IMG/VR virus record: IMGVR_UViG_3300046751_000707
Span: 1 to 34,207 of that record
Length of the DNA stretch: 34,207 nt
Direction: 5' to 3' (one strand)
Source of the DNA: a virus
Each line of letters opens with the position of its first letter. Position 1 is the stretch's first letter. Below the pieces are notes generated by a model. That model saw only the letters and a program-made list of their open reading frames with translations. It had not been told where the DNA came from and ran no database searches. Shown here in pieces: positions 1-8,042 of this stretch. The position numbers and the translations under genes are program-made.

Positions 1-88
1 TCAGCGACTTGAAATACATATCATTGCTGACAAGCCTCTTGTCTGCTTGCGTTCCAATGAACACAAACAATAAAAAAGCGTGGGTCAT
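1..88 (-). CDS. N-terminal part of a small exported or lipoprotein-like phage protein, cut by the window end
   Basis: An ATG at 88 opens a reading frame that runs off base 1: 29 codons, beginning with a short hydrophobic, signal-like stretch (AFLLFVFIGTQ) followed by KRLVSNDMYFKSL. The missing C-terminus appears to be at the other end of the window (34129-34207), where a frame without a start ends in QDVKVY. I recall small proteins of this layout in lysis or fibre regions of marine podoviruses, but the function is unknown. The start lies 6 nt after the stop of the preceding peptide gene, and no strong ribosome binding site is visible. The two halves join in frame only if 3n+1 bases are missing between the window ends. 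Confidence 0.6.
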   Translation of the reverse strand, partial: MTHAFLLFVFIGTQADKRLVSNDMYFKSL

Positions 89-94
89 TCATGA

Positions 95-169
95 TTATTT
101 TCTGTTTTGGATTATGACGACGATCAATAGCGTTATGGTTATCGCATCGATGATTGATAGTGGTATCAT
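95..169 (-). CDS. 24-aa single-pass membrane peptide
   Basis: The ATG at 169 is preceded by GGAAAGA at suitable spacing. The frame encodes 24 residues, of which about 16 are a continuous hydrophobic segment (IIDAITITLLIVVII) ending in a basic tail QNRK, so a single transmembrane helix is expected. It overlaps the stop of the preceding tiny frame by ATGA and lies between the tail-fibre accessory gene and the lysis cassette. A role as a small holin-type or spanin-accessory peptide is possible but unproven. It is too short for usual gene callers. The ribosome binding site and coupling are the main support. Confidence 0.4.
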   Translation of the reverse strand: MIPLSIIDAITITLLIVVIIQNRK

Positions 170-234
170 GTCAGTCTTTCCATAGCTTTAGCAAGATGCA
201 ATGACGCGGCGTGATCAATGTCGGACTCGACCAT
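166..234 (-). CDS. Possible 22-aa peptide coupled to the upstream gene
   Basis: The ATG at 234 follows the stop codon of the upstream gene directly (TAAATG). The frame encodes 22 mostly charged or helical residues and ends by overlapping the next ATG (ATGA). There is no visible Shine-Dalgarno sequence other than possible re-initiation. It may be a real leader peptide or only a chance frame between two genes. Confidence 0.25.
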   Translation of the reverse strand: MVESDIDHAASLHLAKAMERLT

Positions 235-477
235 TTAAGAAGCGTAATCGTTACCAGCCGTGATAGCGGCATTTACTGCTGTCATGTTTTCATCTGTCCA
301 GTAGTCTTTGGCTACCATCAGTTCAAGATGTTCAACATTCCTGTCTACACAGTTCTGCTTCTCTGCGGCTTCTTTGTCAGCCATAGCTTCACCAGCAATG
401 ATGGCATTGATAAGGTCAACACTATCGCCCATAGCTGAATAATGCTTTGCGATTTGTTCTGCTGTTAGCTCATCCAT
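235..477 (-). CDS. Small tail-region protein of unknown function (80 aa)
   Basis: The start is placed at 477 because GGAGAA precedes this ATG; a longer upstream frame begins inside the previous gene. The 80-aa product is acidic and predicted helical, with the recognisable phrase EQIAKHYSAMGDSVDLIN near the N-terminus and RNVEHLELMVAKDYW in the middle. I recall similar short proteins beside tail fibres in marine podoviruses, with no assigned role. It follows the S74 fibre gene with 1 nt between them, so it is co-translated with the late operon. Confidence 0.7.
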   Translation of the reverse strand: MDELTAEQIAKHYSAMGDSVDLINAIIAGEAMADKEAAEKQNCVDRNVEHLELMVAKDYWTDENMTAVNAAITAGNDYAS

Positions 478-478
478 T

Positions 479-2086
479 TTATTCTCCTTCAAGCGTAGAG
501 ACTTTAGCCTCAAGCGTTTCGATGCGGGTCATTGCTTCTTGCAGAGCTTTGACTGCTTTCATATAGAGGACAGAATAATTGACGGTCTTGGTAGTCTCAT
601 TAGTTTCATCATCAATAGACTGACCAACTAAGTTAGGCGAGATAAGCTCAACCTCTTGAGCTATAAGGCCAATTTGAGTGTGAGAACTGTACCCTGTTTC
701 TGCCTTAAAATTATAGTTCCGAACTTGCAGAGCTTTCAAATCATCCCACTGAGATTTAGCATTAACAATGTTTTCTTTAAGTTTTATATCCGAAAGAGAC
801 CCATAAGAATTATTTGCATTTTCTACATCGCCATCGCACATAACACGAAACACTTGACCTGTGAAACTCCCTATGTGTGATGCGGTGTTACAATAAGCAA
901 GCCCAGTAACAGAACCACTAGTATTATTTCTGCCCCAAATCATAGGTGCGGCAGTAGACCAAACATAATTTGTTCCTGCGTTATCAATATAAACTCTAGG
1001 ATTACCATCCCCATCAGACAGCACGACATTGTTGCTGGCTGTGCGGATGTCTAGGCCACCCTGATTGCCAGCATATCTTCCAATGATTGTATTTTTTGTG
1101 CCGCTAGTCATGTCTCCACCAGCATACCTACCAATGTAAGTATTGTGGTCTGCGGAAGTTGCGTTTTGACCAGCGCCAACACCGACAAAGGTTCCATCAC
1201 CTGTGGTAGTAGTCGCGTAACCCGCATGACTTCCGATAGCGACATTAGATGAACCGCTACTGTTTGAAACTAATGCGTTATACCCCATCGCCACATTGTT
1301 CGTGCCTGTCGTATTTAAGAACATACAACTGTCGCCAACAGCCACATTGCCAGCCGCAGTGGTGTTTCCGCTTAAAGCATTTCTTCCAACAGCCACGTTG
1401 TTTGCGCCTGTCGTGTTTGCATCAAGAGATTGCAAGCCGACCGCTACATTTTCTGAGCCTGTAGTGTTTGCCTCTAATGCACCCAAACCAACAGCCGTAT
1501 TACTTGAGCCTGTACTGTTTGATAATAAAGCAATATCGCCAACTGCTGTGTTATAGTTTCCAGTAGAATTTGCGCTTAAAGAAAGATAACCAACTGCTAC
1601 ATGCCTTGTTCCAGTTGTGTTTGCATCTAAACTTTCATATCCAACTGCGGTATTTCTAGCACCTGTTGTATTTAACTTTAATGCAGAATGTCCTACTGCA
1701 ACATTATCTGATGCGGTAGTGTTTTCGCCAAGTGCATTGACGCCGATTGCTATATTCGTTGTGCCTGATGTGTTTGCATCAAGTGCTGATGTGCCGATTG
1801 CTACGTTAGACCCGCCACTAAGCGAACCTCCTCCAAGTGCGGCATCACCTAACGCCACGTTGTTTGTGCCTGTCGGGTAGTTACCGTCCAGCTTGATTGT
1901 GCCATCAACAGAGAGCCCATCAATCGCATCAGTGCCGTTAGCAAATGCGCCTAACTGCTTGGTCAATTCCCGCATAGAGTTATTGACAGCACTTGGCAAC
2001 ATTCCTTCGGCTATAGAAATGCCGCCGATGTCGGTGTTGTTTCCGGCTGTGGAGCCGTCATAGTCTGCGATTTTATCTTTCGACAT
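479..2086 (-). CDS. Tail fibre with YadA-like repeats and a C-terminal S74 autocleaving chaperone domain
   Basis: This 535-aa protein has three parts. Residues 1-50 (MSK..I..Y.....N.DI.GI.I.EG....NN..R.L) match the N-terminus of the neighbouring fibre (2433-3389) and probably anchor it to the tail. Residues about 70-300 are a run of 17-residue repeats of the type TGxxNxAVGxxALxxNT, a trimeric beta-roll seen in YadA-like adhesins. Residues 432-535 are an intramolecular chaperone of the peptidase S74 family: SDIKLKENI at the start carries the conserved cleavage serine, IGLIAQEV follows, and a terminal coiled coil (ALQEAMTRIETLEAKVSTLE) closes it. The family trimerises the fibre and is then cut off. 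GGAGGC precedes the ATG. Likely host-receptor binding. Confidence 0.88.
   Translation of the reverse strand: MSKDKIADYDGSTAGNNTDIGGISIAEGMLPSAVNNSMRELTKQLGAFANGTDAIDGLSVDGTIKLDGNYPTGTNNVALGDAALGGGSLSGGSNVAIGTSALDANTSGTTNIAIGVNALGENTTASDNVAVGHSALKLNTTGARNTAVGYESLDANTTGTRHVAVGYLSLSANSTGNYNTAVGDIALLSNSTGSSNTAVGLGALEANTTGSENVAVGLQSLDANTTGANNVAVGRNALSGNTTAAGNVAVGDSCMFLNTTGTNNVAMGYNALVSNSSGSSNVAIGSHAGYATTTTGDGTFVGVGAGQNATSADHNTYIGRYAGGDMTSGTKNTIIGRYAGNQGGLDIRTASNNVVLSDGDGNPRVYIDNAGTNYVWSTAAPMIWGRNNTSGSVTGLAYCNTASHIGSFTGQVFRVMCDGDVENANNSYGSLSDIKLKENIVNAKSQWDDLKALQVRNYNFKAETGYSSHTQIGLIAQEVELISPNLVGQSIDDETNETTKTVNYSVLYMKAVKALQEAMTRIETLEAKVSTLEGE
1180..1870 (-). repeat. Array of degenerate 51-bp coding repeats in the fibre gene
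   Basis: The DNA encodes about a dozen 17-residue units, each with A(V/I)G near the middle and (T/S)TG or STG at the junction. Units differ in sequence but keep the 51-bp period, as expected for a structural beta-roll that can grow or shrink by recombination between copies. Confidence 0.75.
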
Positions 2087-2105
2087 TATTCAGCCTCCAA
2101 AGCTG

Positions 2106-2396
2106 TTATATTGATGCGTCATCCCGCGCTTTACGATTTTTGTAGTCACTACGTGCAAGCACAAGCGCAACAAAGTCAGCTTGATTTGATGGGATGGCGT
2201 CAGTGAATCCATCATCATTCATTAGCTTAACTGTCCACTCTTGTTGGAATCTTTTCCAACAATTAGCAATCTTGCCATCTACTGCCGCCTGTATCCACGC
2301 ATCTATGCCAGCGTTATCTGTGTCGTTTAACAAATCATTGGACAGGATTTGCTGTTGTAGGTCAGTTAAAACTACTGATTTAGTATGATTTGCCAT
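2106..2396 (-). CDS. Small conserved phage protein between the two tail fibres (96 aa)
   Basis: The ATG at 2396 has a strong AAAGGAGA ribosome binding site. The 96-aa soluble protein contains LTDLQQQILSNDLL, then DAWIQAAVDGKIANCWKRF, and ends in a basic LARSDYKNRKARDD. I recall this pattern from small proteins next to tail fibres in marine phages, where no function is known. Its position between two fibre genes suggests a fibre-associated role such as assembly, but that is inference only. Confidence 0.7.
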   Translation of the reverse strand: MANHTKSVVLTDLQQQILSNDLLNDTDNAGIDAWIQAAVDGKIANCWKRFQQEWTVKLMNDDGFTDAIPSNQADFVALVLARSDYKNRKARDDASI

Positions 2397-2432
2397 TTTG
2401 TGTCTCCTTTAAGACAGGATTGTTTCACCCGA

Positions 2433-3389
2433 TTAACCAAGTAAGTAACCGCTAAAATATGATTCATCGTCTATATCGGCCTGTTGAGTCCCGCCACTTT
2501 GAAAAAGTATAACCTTAGTGGTGTCATTTGCGTCCATATCCGCAACTATTGATATAGACATTGTGCCGTAGAGCATATCGGCTGTGAAATTTGGGTCTAA
2601 TGTCATTACATAAGTGTGATTGGTTGTCTGAATTTTTAACTGATAATAATTAGCACCAGTGTCGATTTGCTCTACCCGCAACTGAGTATCAAGATAATAT
2701 TTACCAGTGACTGGCGCAGTAAATGTGTTGCTTGCAAAGTTAGAACCTACATCAAACCTTTCAGTACCAAATATAATAGTTACCTCTGTATTCAAAGCTA
2801 TGTTATTTTGGTTGCTAGAAGGAATAGCTTGAAACGCTGGCTGGCTTGGTTTTGTAACACGGCCTGACGAATCAATACGCATCCGTTCAGTGTCACCAGT
2901 AAGGAATGTGGTATTCCCTGCAAAGGCATTGCCAAAGGCAACAGTGCCTTCGTAGCCTTTTACATACTGTGTCCCAGAGCCAGAACCACCCATAACAATA
3001 TAGTTGCCGCCTCTGGCTACACGCACAGCGTTGCCTGTTGTGCTTTCTTCAACGTGCAAAGTTTCGCTTGGCGAACTCGTCCCAATGCCCACGTTGCCTG
3101 ACGCAATAATAGTGTCGCCAGTTCCATCAGGGTCAATCGTGATGTCGCCATTCGTATCTGTGGAAGAAATCGTATTGCCATCAAGCCGCAGATTATCGAC
3201 ATTTAGCTGACCCATCGATGGGCTGGTCAAAGCACTTGTGCCATCGTCCATTTCTTTCAGGTGACTCATCAGCGAACGCTGTGCATTATTCAAATTTGAT
3301 GCGGGGCAACCTTCCGAAATGTCAATGCCGTCAACATCCGAATTTGAACTTGGCGTCGAGCTATATTGTGAAATTGCTGTCTTTGACAT
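2433..3389 (-). CDS. Tail fibre / receptor-binding protein with a C1q-like tip
   Basis: A 318-aa fibre. Residues 1-45 (MSKTAISQYSST...GIDISEG...NNAQRSLMSHL) resemble the start of the S74 fibre at 479-2086, so both probably plug into the same tail site. The middle is a beta-rich shaft with IDPDGTGDTIIASGNVGIGTSSP, common in phage fibres. The last 120 residues (from about PAFQAIPSS; then NTFTAPVTGKYYLD) look like a C1q/TNF-type jelly-roll, a frequent trimeric receptor-binding tip. GAGGT precedes the ATG. The C1q assignment is by motif recognition. Confidence 0.8.
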   Translation of the reverse strand: MSKTAISQYSSTPSSNSDVDGIDISEGCPASNLNNAQRSLMSHLKEMDDGTSALTSPSMGQLNVDNLRLDGNTISSTDTNGDITIDPDGTGDTIIASGNVGIGTSSPSETLHVEESTTGNAVRVARGGNYIVMGGSGSGTQYVKGYEGTVAFGNAFAGNTTFLTGDTERMRIDSSGRVTKPSQPAFQAIPSSNQNNIALNTEVTIIFGTERFDVGSNFASNTFTAPVTGKYYLDTQLRVEQIDTGANYYQLKIQTTNHTYVMTLDPNFTADMLYGTMSISIVADMDANDTTKVILFQSGGTQQADIDDESYFSGYLLG

Positions 3390-3396
3390 GCTTACC

Positions 3397-5409
3397 TCAA
3401 TTCGTTAAAAGGCCGGTGCTGGCACCAATGCCGCCACCCAATTTTGATGCTGATATTCCTGAACGCTCCAAGCGAGCTTTTTCACTTGCACGAAGCTGGT
3501 TTAGCCGCCGCAATGTTTCTTTTTGCGATGCCAGATTTGTATCAAACAAATCACCGGATACATTAGTGCCAATGCGCTTGCCTAAGCCACCGCCGCGCGT
3601 TACTAGATCGCTAGAAACACCGCTTATATTTCCTGAAAGTAAGTTCATAAGCAAACCAGCGTCGCGCTGTATGTCACGCCCATCTTCAGTCATAACAGGC
3701 GTGCGGCTACCGGCTGATGGCTTTGTTCTTGCCCGCGTAACAGCCTGATTCATTCGCTGTTCCATCCGGCTTGAGAACGCTTGCCAAGCCTTTGCACCGG
3801 CTTCTGTGTTTGTGTCAAATGTCAGCTTTAGCAAATTACGATAATCTTCATTTCCAAACAAAAACTTTGCATTGTTTTTAAGATCATCTGATTTTGTGCC
3901 TTTGTTTTTGACTGCTTCAGCAACGCCAGCACGAAACGCATCTTTTTCTGTTTCGTTCATATCTTTAACAGCGCGGCGTAGCGATGGAACGCTAAATTCT
4001 TCTTTTGTGCTGAATATTTTGCGGCCTTTTTCGACAGCATCAAATACGCTTTGACGATCGCCAAACTGCTTGCGCGCTTGTGCGTATGCAGGCACTTCAT
4101 CATCGATTGCATCGCGAAAGTTTCTGATTATGTCAGTCAATGCTTTTTTCTCTTGACCGCCAATGCCACTTTGAAATGCTGTGCCAACTTTGTCATCCAA
4201 GCCGCGCTTTATATAATCAAGCTGGCGAACTGTCGGAATGGCATCAGAACGAACCAGATTTCCATCTTTGTTTTTAACAAATAAATTTGAAAAATTTACA
4301 TCTGCCAAACTGTCATCTGTAAGACGCTCACGTTCAAAAAGCCGCTTGCCACGCTGAAACGCATCAACAAAATCATCAGACTTTAGATATCTTTCGACCG
4401 CATCGCTTTGCACTAAACGCTCTGTGCCATCTTCAGCCATATAGGCTTTATCATACGCAGGCTTTGACATTGTTTTGTTTTGCTGAACAAGACCATCGAA
4501 AACTTCTTCGGCGGTTTTACCTGATACAACATTGTCAGCAAGATCGTCTGCAATCTGTTTGCCGCTTTTCATCTGACGATTATCCAAAGCTTCTTCAGCA
4601 ATGGTTCTGGCTTTTGTTGATACGGTGTTTGCGCCCTGTGCTAAACCTCTGCCAGATTCGTTCATAACATCGACCAGCATCGTATCTTCAACGCCGCCAC
4701 GCTTTGCTTGTGCCAGCTTTCTATAAGCCTGCGTCGGTGAAATATCTTCGGCTTCCATTGCCTGCAAAATCTTCAAGTCAGATGCTTTTTGCGCGCCTTT
4801 ATCTGAAATCATATCAGTAGCAGAACGCACACGATTAACTGTGCCTTTAACAAGATTGCCAGCCGCCGGTAATGCCGCACCAAGAGCGCCGCCAGCACCG
4901 GCACCAATCGCCGCGCCTGTCAGACTGCCTTCAAGACCTTCACCGCTACCAAATCCAGCGACCCCGCCAACGCCTGCACCAGCTTTTGCACCAGCTTTAA
5001 GTGCGCCTCTTGCGCCTGCCGCTAGTGCGGCTCGACCAGCGCCATAGCCGCCAGTTAGCAAGCCACCGCCCAATTCCATAGCCAGCGCTTTACCCGCATT
5101 GTCTTTGCGATAATCATCCATATCGGCACGAATGCGACCAACGGCTTCGTCATAGGTTTCATCACCAAGCAGGCTGGCTCCAAGCGCTTCTATTTCATCG
5201 CCAAAGCCCAATGCCAAGCCCTGCCCAAGACCAAATCGAGCAACGTCTTTTAGACCTGTGCCGCGCTCTTGCTTTGCAGGCTTTGAAGAACTAACACCAA
5301 GATCGCGTTCAATTCTGCGGATGACCTTTTTCTGGCCTGCGGCATCTAAGTCGTTAAAGCTGTCGTCAACTTTAACTTTTTTGCCGCCGATATTAAGGGT
5401 GGTTGCCAT
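3397..5409 (-). CDS. Large internal virion / DNA-ejection protein
   Basis: This 670-aa protein is the largest of three consecutive genes that sit where podoviruses encode ejection proteins. The N-terminus (IGGKKVKVDDSFNDLD) is small and soluble. Residues about 85-190 are Gly/Ala-rich and could insert into or cross a membrane (alternating GAGVGGVAGFGSG types). The remainder is charged, helical and probably coiled. I see no lytic transglycosylase motif. Its ATG overlaps the stop of the upstream gene (TAATG). By position it corresponds to T7 gp15/gp16-type proteins that form the trans-envelope conduit, but sequence homology is not claimed. Confidence 0.72.
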   Translation of the reverse strand: MATTLNIGGKKVKVDDSFNDLDAAGQKKVIRRIERDLGVSSSKPAKQERGTGLKDVARFGLGQGLALGFGDEIEALGASLLGDETYDEAVGRIRADMDDYRKDNAGKALAMELGGGLLTGGYGAGRAALAAGARGALKAGAKAGAGVGGVAGFGSGEGLEGSLTGAAIGAGAGGALGAALPAAGNLVKGTVNRVRSATDMISDKGAQKASDLKILQAMEAEDISPTQAYRKLAQAKRGGVEDTMLVDVMNESGRGLAQGANTVSTKARTIAEEALDNRQMKSGKQIADDLADNVVSGKTAEEVFDGLVQQNKTMSKPAYDKAYMAEDGTERLVQSDAVERYLKSDDFVDAFQRGKRLFERERLTDDSLADVNFSNLFVKNKDGNLVRSDAIPTVRQLDYIKRGLDDKVGTAFQSGIGGQEKKALTDIIRNFRDAIDDEVPAYAQARKQFGDRQSVFDAVEKGRKIFSTKEEFSVPSLRRAVKDMNETEKDAFRAGVAEAVKNKGTKSDDLKNNAKFLFGNEDYRNLLKLTFDTNTEAGAKAWQAFSSRMEQRMNQAVTRARTKPSAGSRTPVMTEDGRDIQRDAGLLMNLLSGNISGVSSDLVTRGGGLGKRIGTNVSGDLFDTNLASQKETLRRLNQLRASEKARLERSGISASKLGGGIGASTGLLTN

Positions 5410-6620
5410 TAATCGTCATCCTCCACAACAGAATAACCAACACCGTCAGCCGTTGCCGTATTGTTGAAATCATAGTTATCCAGACCTTTAGCTTTGCGCC
5501 GGTTTTGCACTTTTGCTTTGAGGCGGCGAACTGTTTTGTTTTGAACATCTCTTAGCTTTACAAGAGCGTTTTCAACAGCATCGGTGTTTTTAGACTCAAT
5601 GCCTGTTACCAATTCTTTAATCACTCTGTCAGCATCAGCGTCAGTCTGTACGCCTCTTGCCATCCGCAACAATTCATTGCGGAGCCTATTGATGTAGCGA
5701 TCGAACGATTGTGAATTCATAGCTTCTTGCGTGTCGCCAATACCGGTAGCAAGCGATAAACTGTCACTAACTGAGTCAATAAAACCAAACTCCAATTCAC
5801 CATCAGCAATCATATCCAAAAAGCCGTCAGTTTCAGAAATAAGGTCATTTGTCGACGCGATGTTATCTAACTCATCAGTTTGTGCTTCGATCTGTTTGTC
5901 AGACAAATTAATGTTTTTGGTTTGCTTTTTTGTAGCTTGGCGTTCCAGATATTCTTTAACATCATTGTTTTCGACGATTTTGCTTTCGCCTGTGACCGGA
6001 TCAGTTACGCGGGTAAATGCGCCATTGCCCAAGTCTGTCAGGATTGGGCGGGTTGCAGATGACTCCATTTGCTTCGCTTGAGCCAGCTTATATTGCTGAT
6101 TAATTTCTGCATCTTTGCGCGCCGCTTCGGCTGACTGCGCGCCGGAATAACCAGCCGTTCCAGCCGTTAATGCACGCCCCAAAGCCTGACCAATACTAAC
6201 AGGTGCGCCGGTGCGATTGCCACCAGACTCAAGCAGTGAAGCGCTTGCCGCAAGAATCCCCTGCGTGCGCGGATCGTTAAAGCTTGTGCCAAGTAGGCCA
6301 CCAAAGCCGCCTGTCTCTGCCGGTGTTGCGGCTGGCTGTTCTGCCTGTGGCTGTGGTGCGGCCTGCAACAATGTTGGTGCCGGATTGCGTGCCTGACGCA
6401 TGACTGCATCATCATAAGGCGATGGCATCATTGCTGGCTTTGATTGCGGCAAAACTGTTGGCATAGGCATGCTGGCTTGCATCTGGCGCGGCAATGGCGA
6501 ACGCGTGCGCCGCATGATAGCGTCATCATACATTGTCGGTGCAATAGCCGCAGTCACAGGACGCGATGCCTGTTGAATTGCACGTTGTTCAGCGTCTATG
6601 AAATCAAATAATGAAGCCAT
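5409..6620 (-). CDS. Internal virion / ejection protein (403 aa)
   Basis: GAGGAAA precedes the ATG at 6620. Residues 1-110 are Pro/Gln/Met-rich and disordered, with an internal repeat (MYDDAIMRRTRSPLP and, 40 residues on, PYDDAVMRQARNPAP). Residues about 115-180 resemble the GGALGRALTAGTAG-type segments of phage ejection proteins. The C-terminal third contains LLRMARGVQTDADADRVIKE, a phrase I recall in many podoviral internal proteins. It ends in an acidic tail. It is likely packaged in the capsid and released with the DNA, as judged by position between two other internal-protein candidates. Confidence 0.7.
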   Translation of the reverse strand: MASLFDFIDAEQRAIQQASRPVTAAIAPTMYDDAIMRRTRSPLPRQMQASMPMPTVLPQSKPAMMPSPYDDAVMRQARNPAPTLLQAAPQPQAEQPAATPAETGGFGGLLGTSFNDPRTQGILAASASLLESGGNRTGAPVSIGQALGRALTAGTAGYSGAQSAEAARKDAEINQQYKLAQAKQMESSATRPILTDLGNGAFTRVTDPVTGESKIVENNDVKEYLERQATKKQTKNINLSDKQIEAQTDELDNIASTNDLISETDGFLDMIADGELEFGFIDSVSDSLSLATGIGDTQEAMNSQSFDRYINRLRNELLRMARGVQTDADADRVIKELVTGIESKNTDAVENALVKLRDVQNKTVRRLKAKVQNRRKAKGLDNYDFNNTATADGVGYSVVEDDD

Positions 6621-6630
6621 CGTGTTTCCT

Positions 6631-7374
6631 CTAGCCTAATAGACCTAAAATGCCGCCTGCCGCCGCACCATACATCGGATTAAAACCGGCAAGACTTCCA
6701 AGCTGTGCGCCTGCACCAGCACCGCCCAAAGCCGTAGCCATTGGGTTGCGACTGACCGGATTGATTGTGTTGCTTCCAACCGTACCGCCGCCAACCAGCG
6801 ACATATATTGCTGAAGCTTTTTCTGATCGATGTTCTGGTCGTAGTTAAACCGATTAATATTGTCTTGCAGTTCAGCTTCGGCTTGTGCCTCTCTCGCGCT
6901 TCCAACGCCTGCAAGCTGTTGTGCTGTCAGGTTTGCAAATTGCGGTGCTTGTGAGATAGCGTTTTGCTGTGCCTGCAAAGCGGCTGGTGCAAGTGCGCTT
7001 GCAAGTGCTTGCTGATTTGCGCCAGAACCATAACGACCAGCTTTTGCAAATTGACTTTGCACCTGATTGATGACCGGTGCGAAAGCTGCCGACATTAGCG
7101 GGTTTGTACCCATCAAATTTTGCTGAACAACATTCTGCGCAGTCTGCGACATGCCTGTTGGATCAAGCGCCTGATCGCGAATGCTGTTAAGAGCCATTTC
7201 AGATTCAGGTGCAAAACCGACAACTGTGCTGTCAGGATAGTAATCAGGCATAGTGCTATTATACTGATCTTTTGCCTGCGCAAGTCCATATTCAAGAAAT
7301 GGTTTTGCATATTCTGGTGGTTCAACCTGAGTATTTACAGTCTGTGAACCGCCGCCGCCGCCACCTTTACCCAT
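6631..7374 (-). CDS. Internal virion protein / ejection protein (247 aa)
   Basis: The start is taken at 7374 because this ATG lies 1 nt after the stop of the upstream gene; the frame extends further upstream only inside that gene. The protein starts with a Gly-rich MGKGGGGGG, then a helical Gln/Ala-rich body (ALASALAPAALQAQQNA) and a Gly/Ala-rich C-terminus (GGAGAGAQLGSLAG) that could be membrane-active. This layout is typical of the smallest podoviral ejection protein (T7 gp14 position). The role is inferred from composition and gene order. Confidence 0.68.
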   Translation of the reverse strand: MGKGGGGGGSQTVNTQVEPPEYAKPFLEYGLAQAKDQYNSTMPDYYPDSTVVGFAPESEMALNSIRDQALDPTGMSQTAQNVVQQNLMGTNPLMSAAFAPVINQVQSQFAKAGRYGSGANQQALASALAPAALQAQQNAISQAPQFANLTAQQLAGVGSAREAQAEAELQDNINRFNYDQNIDQKKLQQYMSLVGGGTVGSNTINPVSRNPMATALGGAGAGAQLGSLAGFNPMYGAAAGGILGLLG

Positions 7375-7375
7375 A

Positions 7376-7735
7376 TCAAAAATCCTTTGCCATAATTGTC
7401 GCGGTTGCTTCGTAGCCATCCAAAGCCCGAACCCATCCGCGTCTGCCGACGATTTCGACAGATGTGCAGTCAAATTGCTTTGACCAATTAATCAGCTTCG
7501 GCTCTGCCTCTGCCAATGTTTCAAAATTTCCACCGGCTAACCAAAAGCGCAAAGTTGTGCGCTGTGGATAGCGAATTATTTCTGTAACGATTGCCGCATC
7601 GTCAAAAGGCCAGAACTGCGCATCGCCTTTTTTAACAATGTCTAAAACATCTTGAAGCGTATGACTGCCGTGTGCATGTACCAGAGCCGCTTCAATCCAC
7701 TCTGAACATCGGCTCCATTCATCCAATAACGACAT
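7376..7735 (-). CDS. Conserved phage protein of unknown function (119 aa)
   Basis: The preferred start is the ATG at 7735 (MSLLDEWSRC), which overlaps the end of the upstream gene by 17 nt. The product contains WIEAALVHAHGSHTLQDVLD, then IVTEIIRYPQR and LRFWLAGGNFE, and ends with VEIVGRRGWVRALDGY. I recall this set of phrases in small proteins next to internal virion genes of marine podoviruses, without an assigned activity. The AGGN segment followed by GRRGW somewhat resembles a GNAT-like fold, but I would not assign it. Confidence 0.65.
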   Translation of the reverse strand: MSLLDEWSRCSEWIEAALVHAHGSHTLQDVLDIVKKGDAQFWPFDDAAIVTEIIRYPQRTTLRFWLAGGNFETLAEAEPKLINWSKQFDCTSVEIVGRRGWVRALDGYEATATIMAKDF

Positions 7736-8042
7736 AGCCGAAAGTGCGATCTGACTGGCTATTGTTTGCGTGCGTGATCGTGAATGATCGCTTTGTGCGG
7801 GCGCTGATATATGCTGTGCCTGCACCAATCTCTGCCGCCGCATTTGCCGTTGTTGGCATCAACAAAATGATGCTTGTTGAGCCTGCGCGCTCATCTGCTA
7901 CGGCTGTCGATGTAGCTGATGCCGCAAGCGTTACAGTGCCGGTGCTGTTAAGTTTGCCATCAAGAATGTTGTTGACGACCTGACTGATTTCACGCGGGTT
8001 GTTGGCCTCTACCGGAAGCCGTCTAAAATTAACGTCTGCCAA
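7719..8042 (-). CDS. Small virion-region protein with a beta-rich domain (about 107 aa)
   Basis: No ATG is suitable. A TTG at 8042 has GAGGGC about 9 nt upstream and gives a protein starting (M)ADVNFRRLPVEANNPREIS, which I recall as the normal N-terminus of this family. The body is Ser/Thr/Ala-rich and ends in RTFGYVVIG. It overlaps the beta-propeller gene upstream by 14 nt and the next gene by 17 nt. The function is unknown; by context it is a tail or neck decoration protein. Confidence 0.6.
   Translation of the reverse strand: MADVNFRRLPVEANNPREISQVVNNILDGKLNSTGTVTLAASATSTAVADERAGSTSIILLMPTTANAAAEIGAGTAYISARTKRSFTITHANNSQSDRTFGYVVIG

Noticed and set aside
1180-1870. CRISPR or non-coding tandem repeat
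   Set aside because: The 51-bp period is fully coding and produces a known structural repeat in a tail fibre.
3218-3748. Long plus-strand frame (176 aa)
   Set aside because: It spans the junction of two strong minus-strand genes, has no ribosome binding site and no protein-like pattern. The same is true of the plus-strand frames at 5731-6081, 9544-9894 and 13601-13927.
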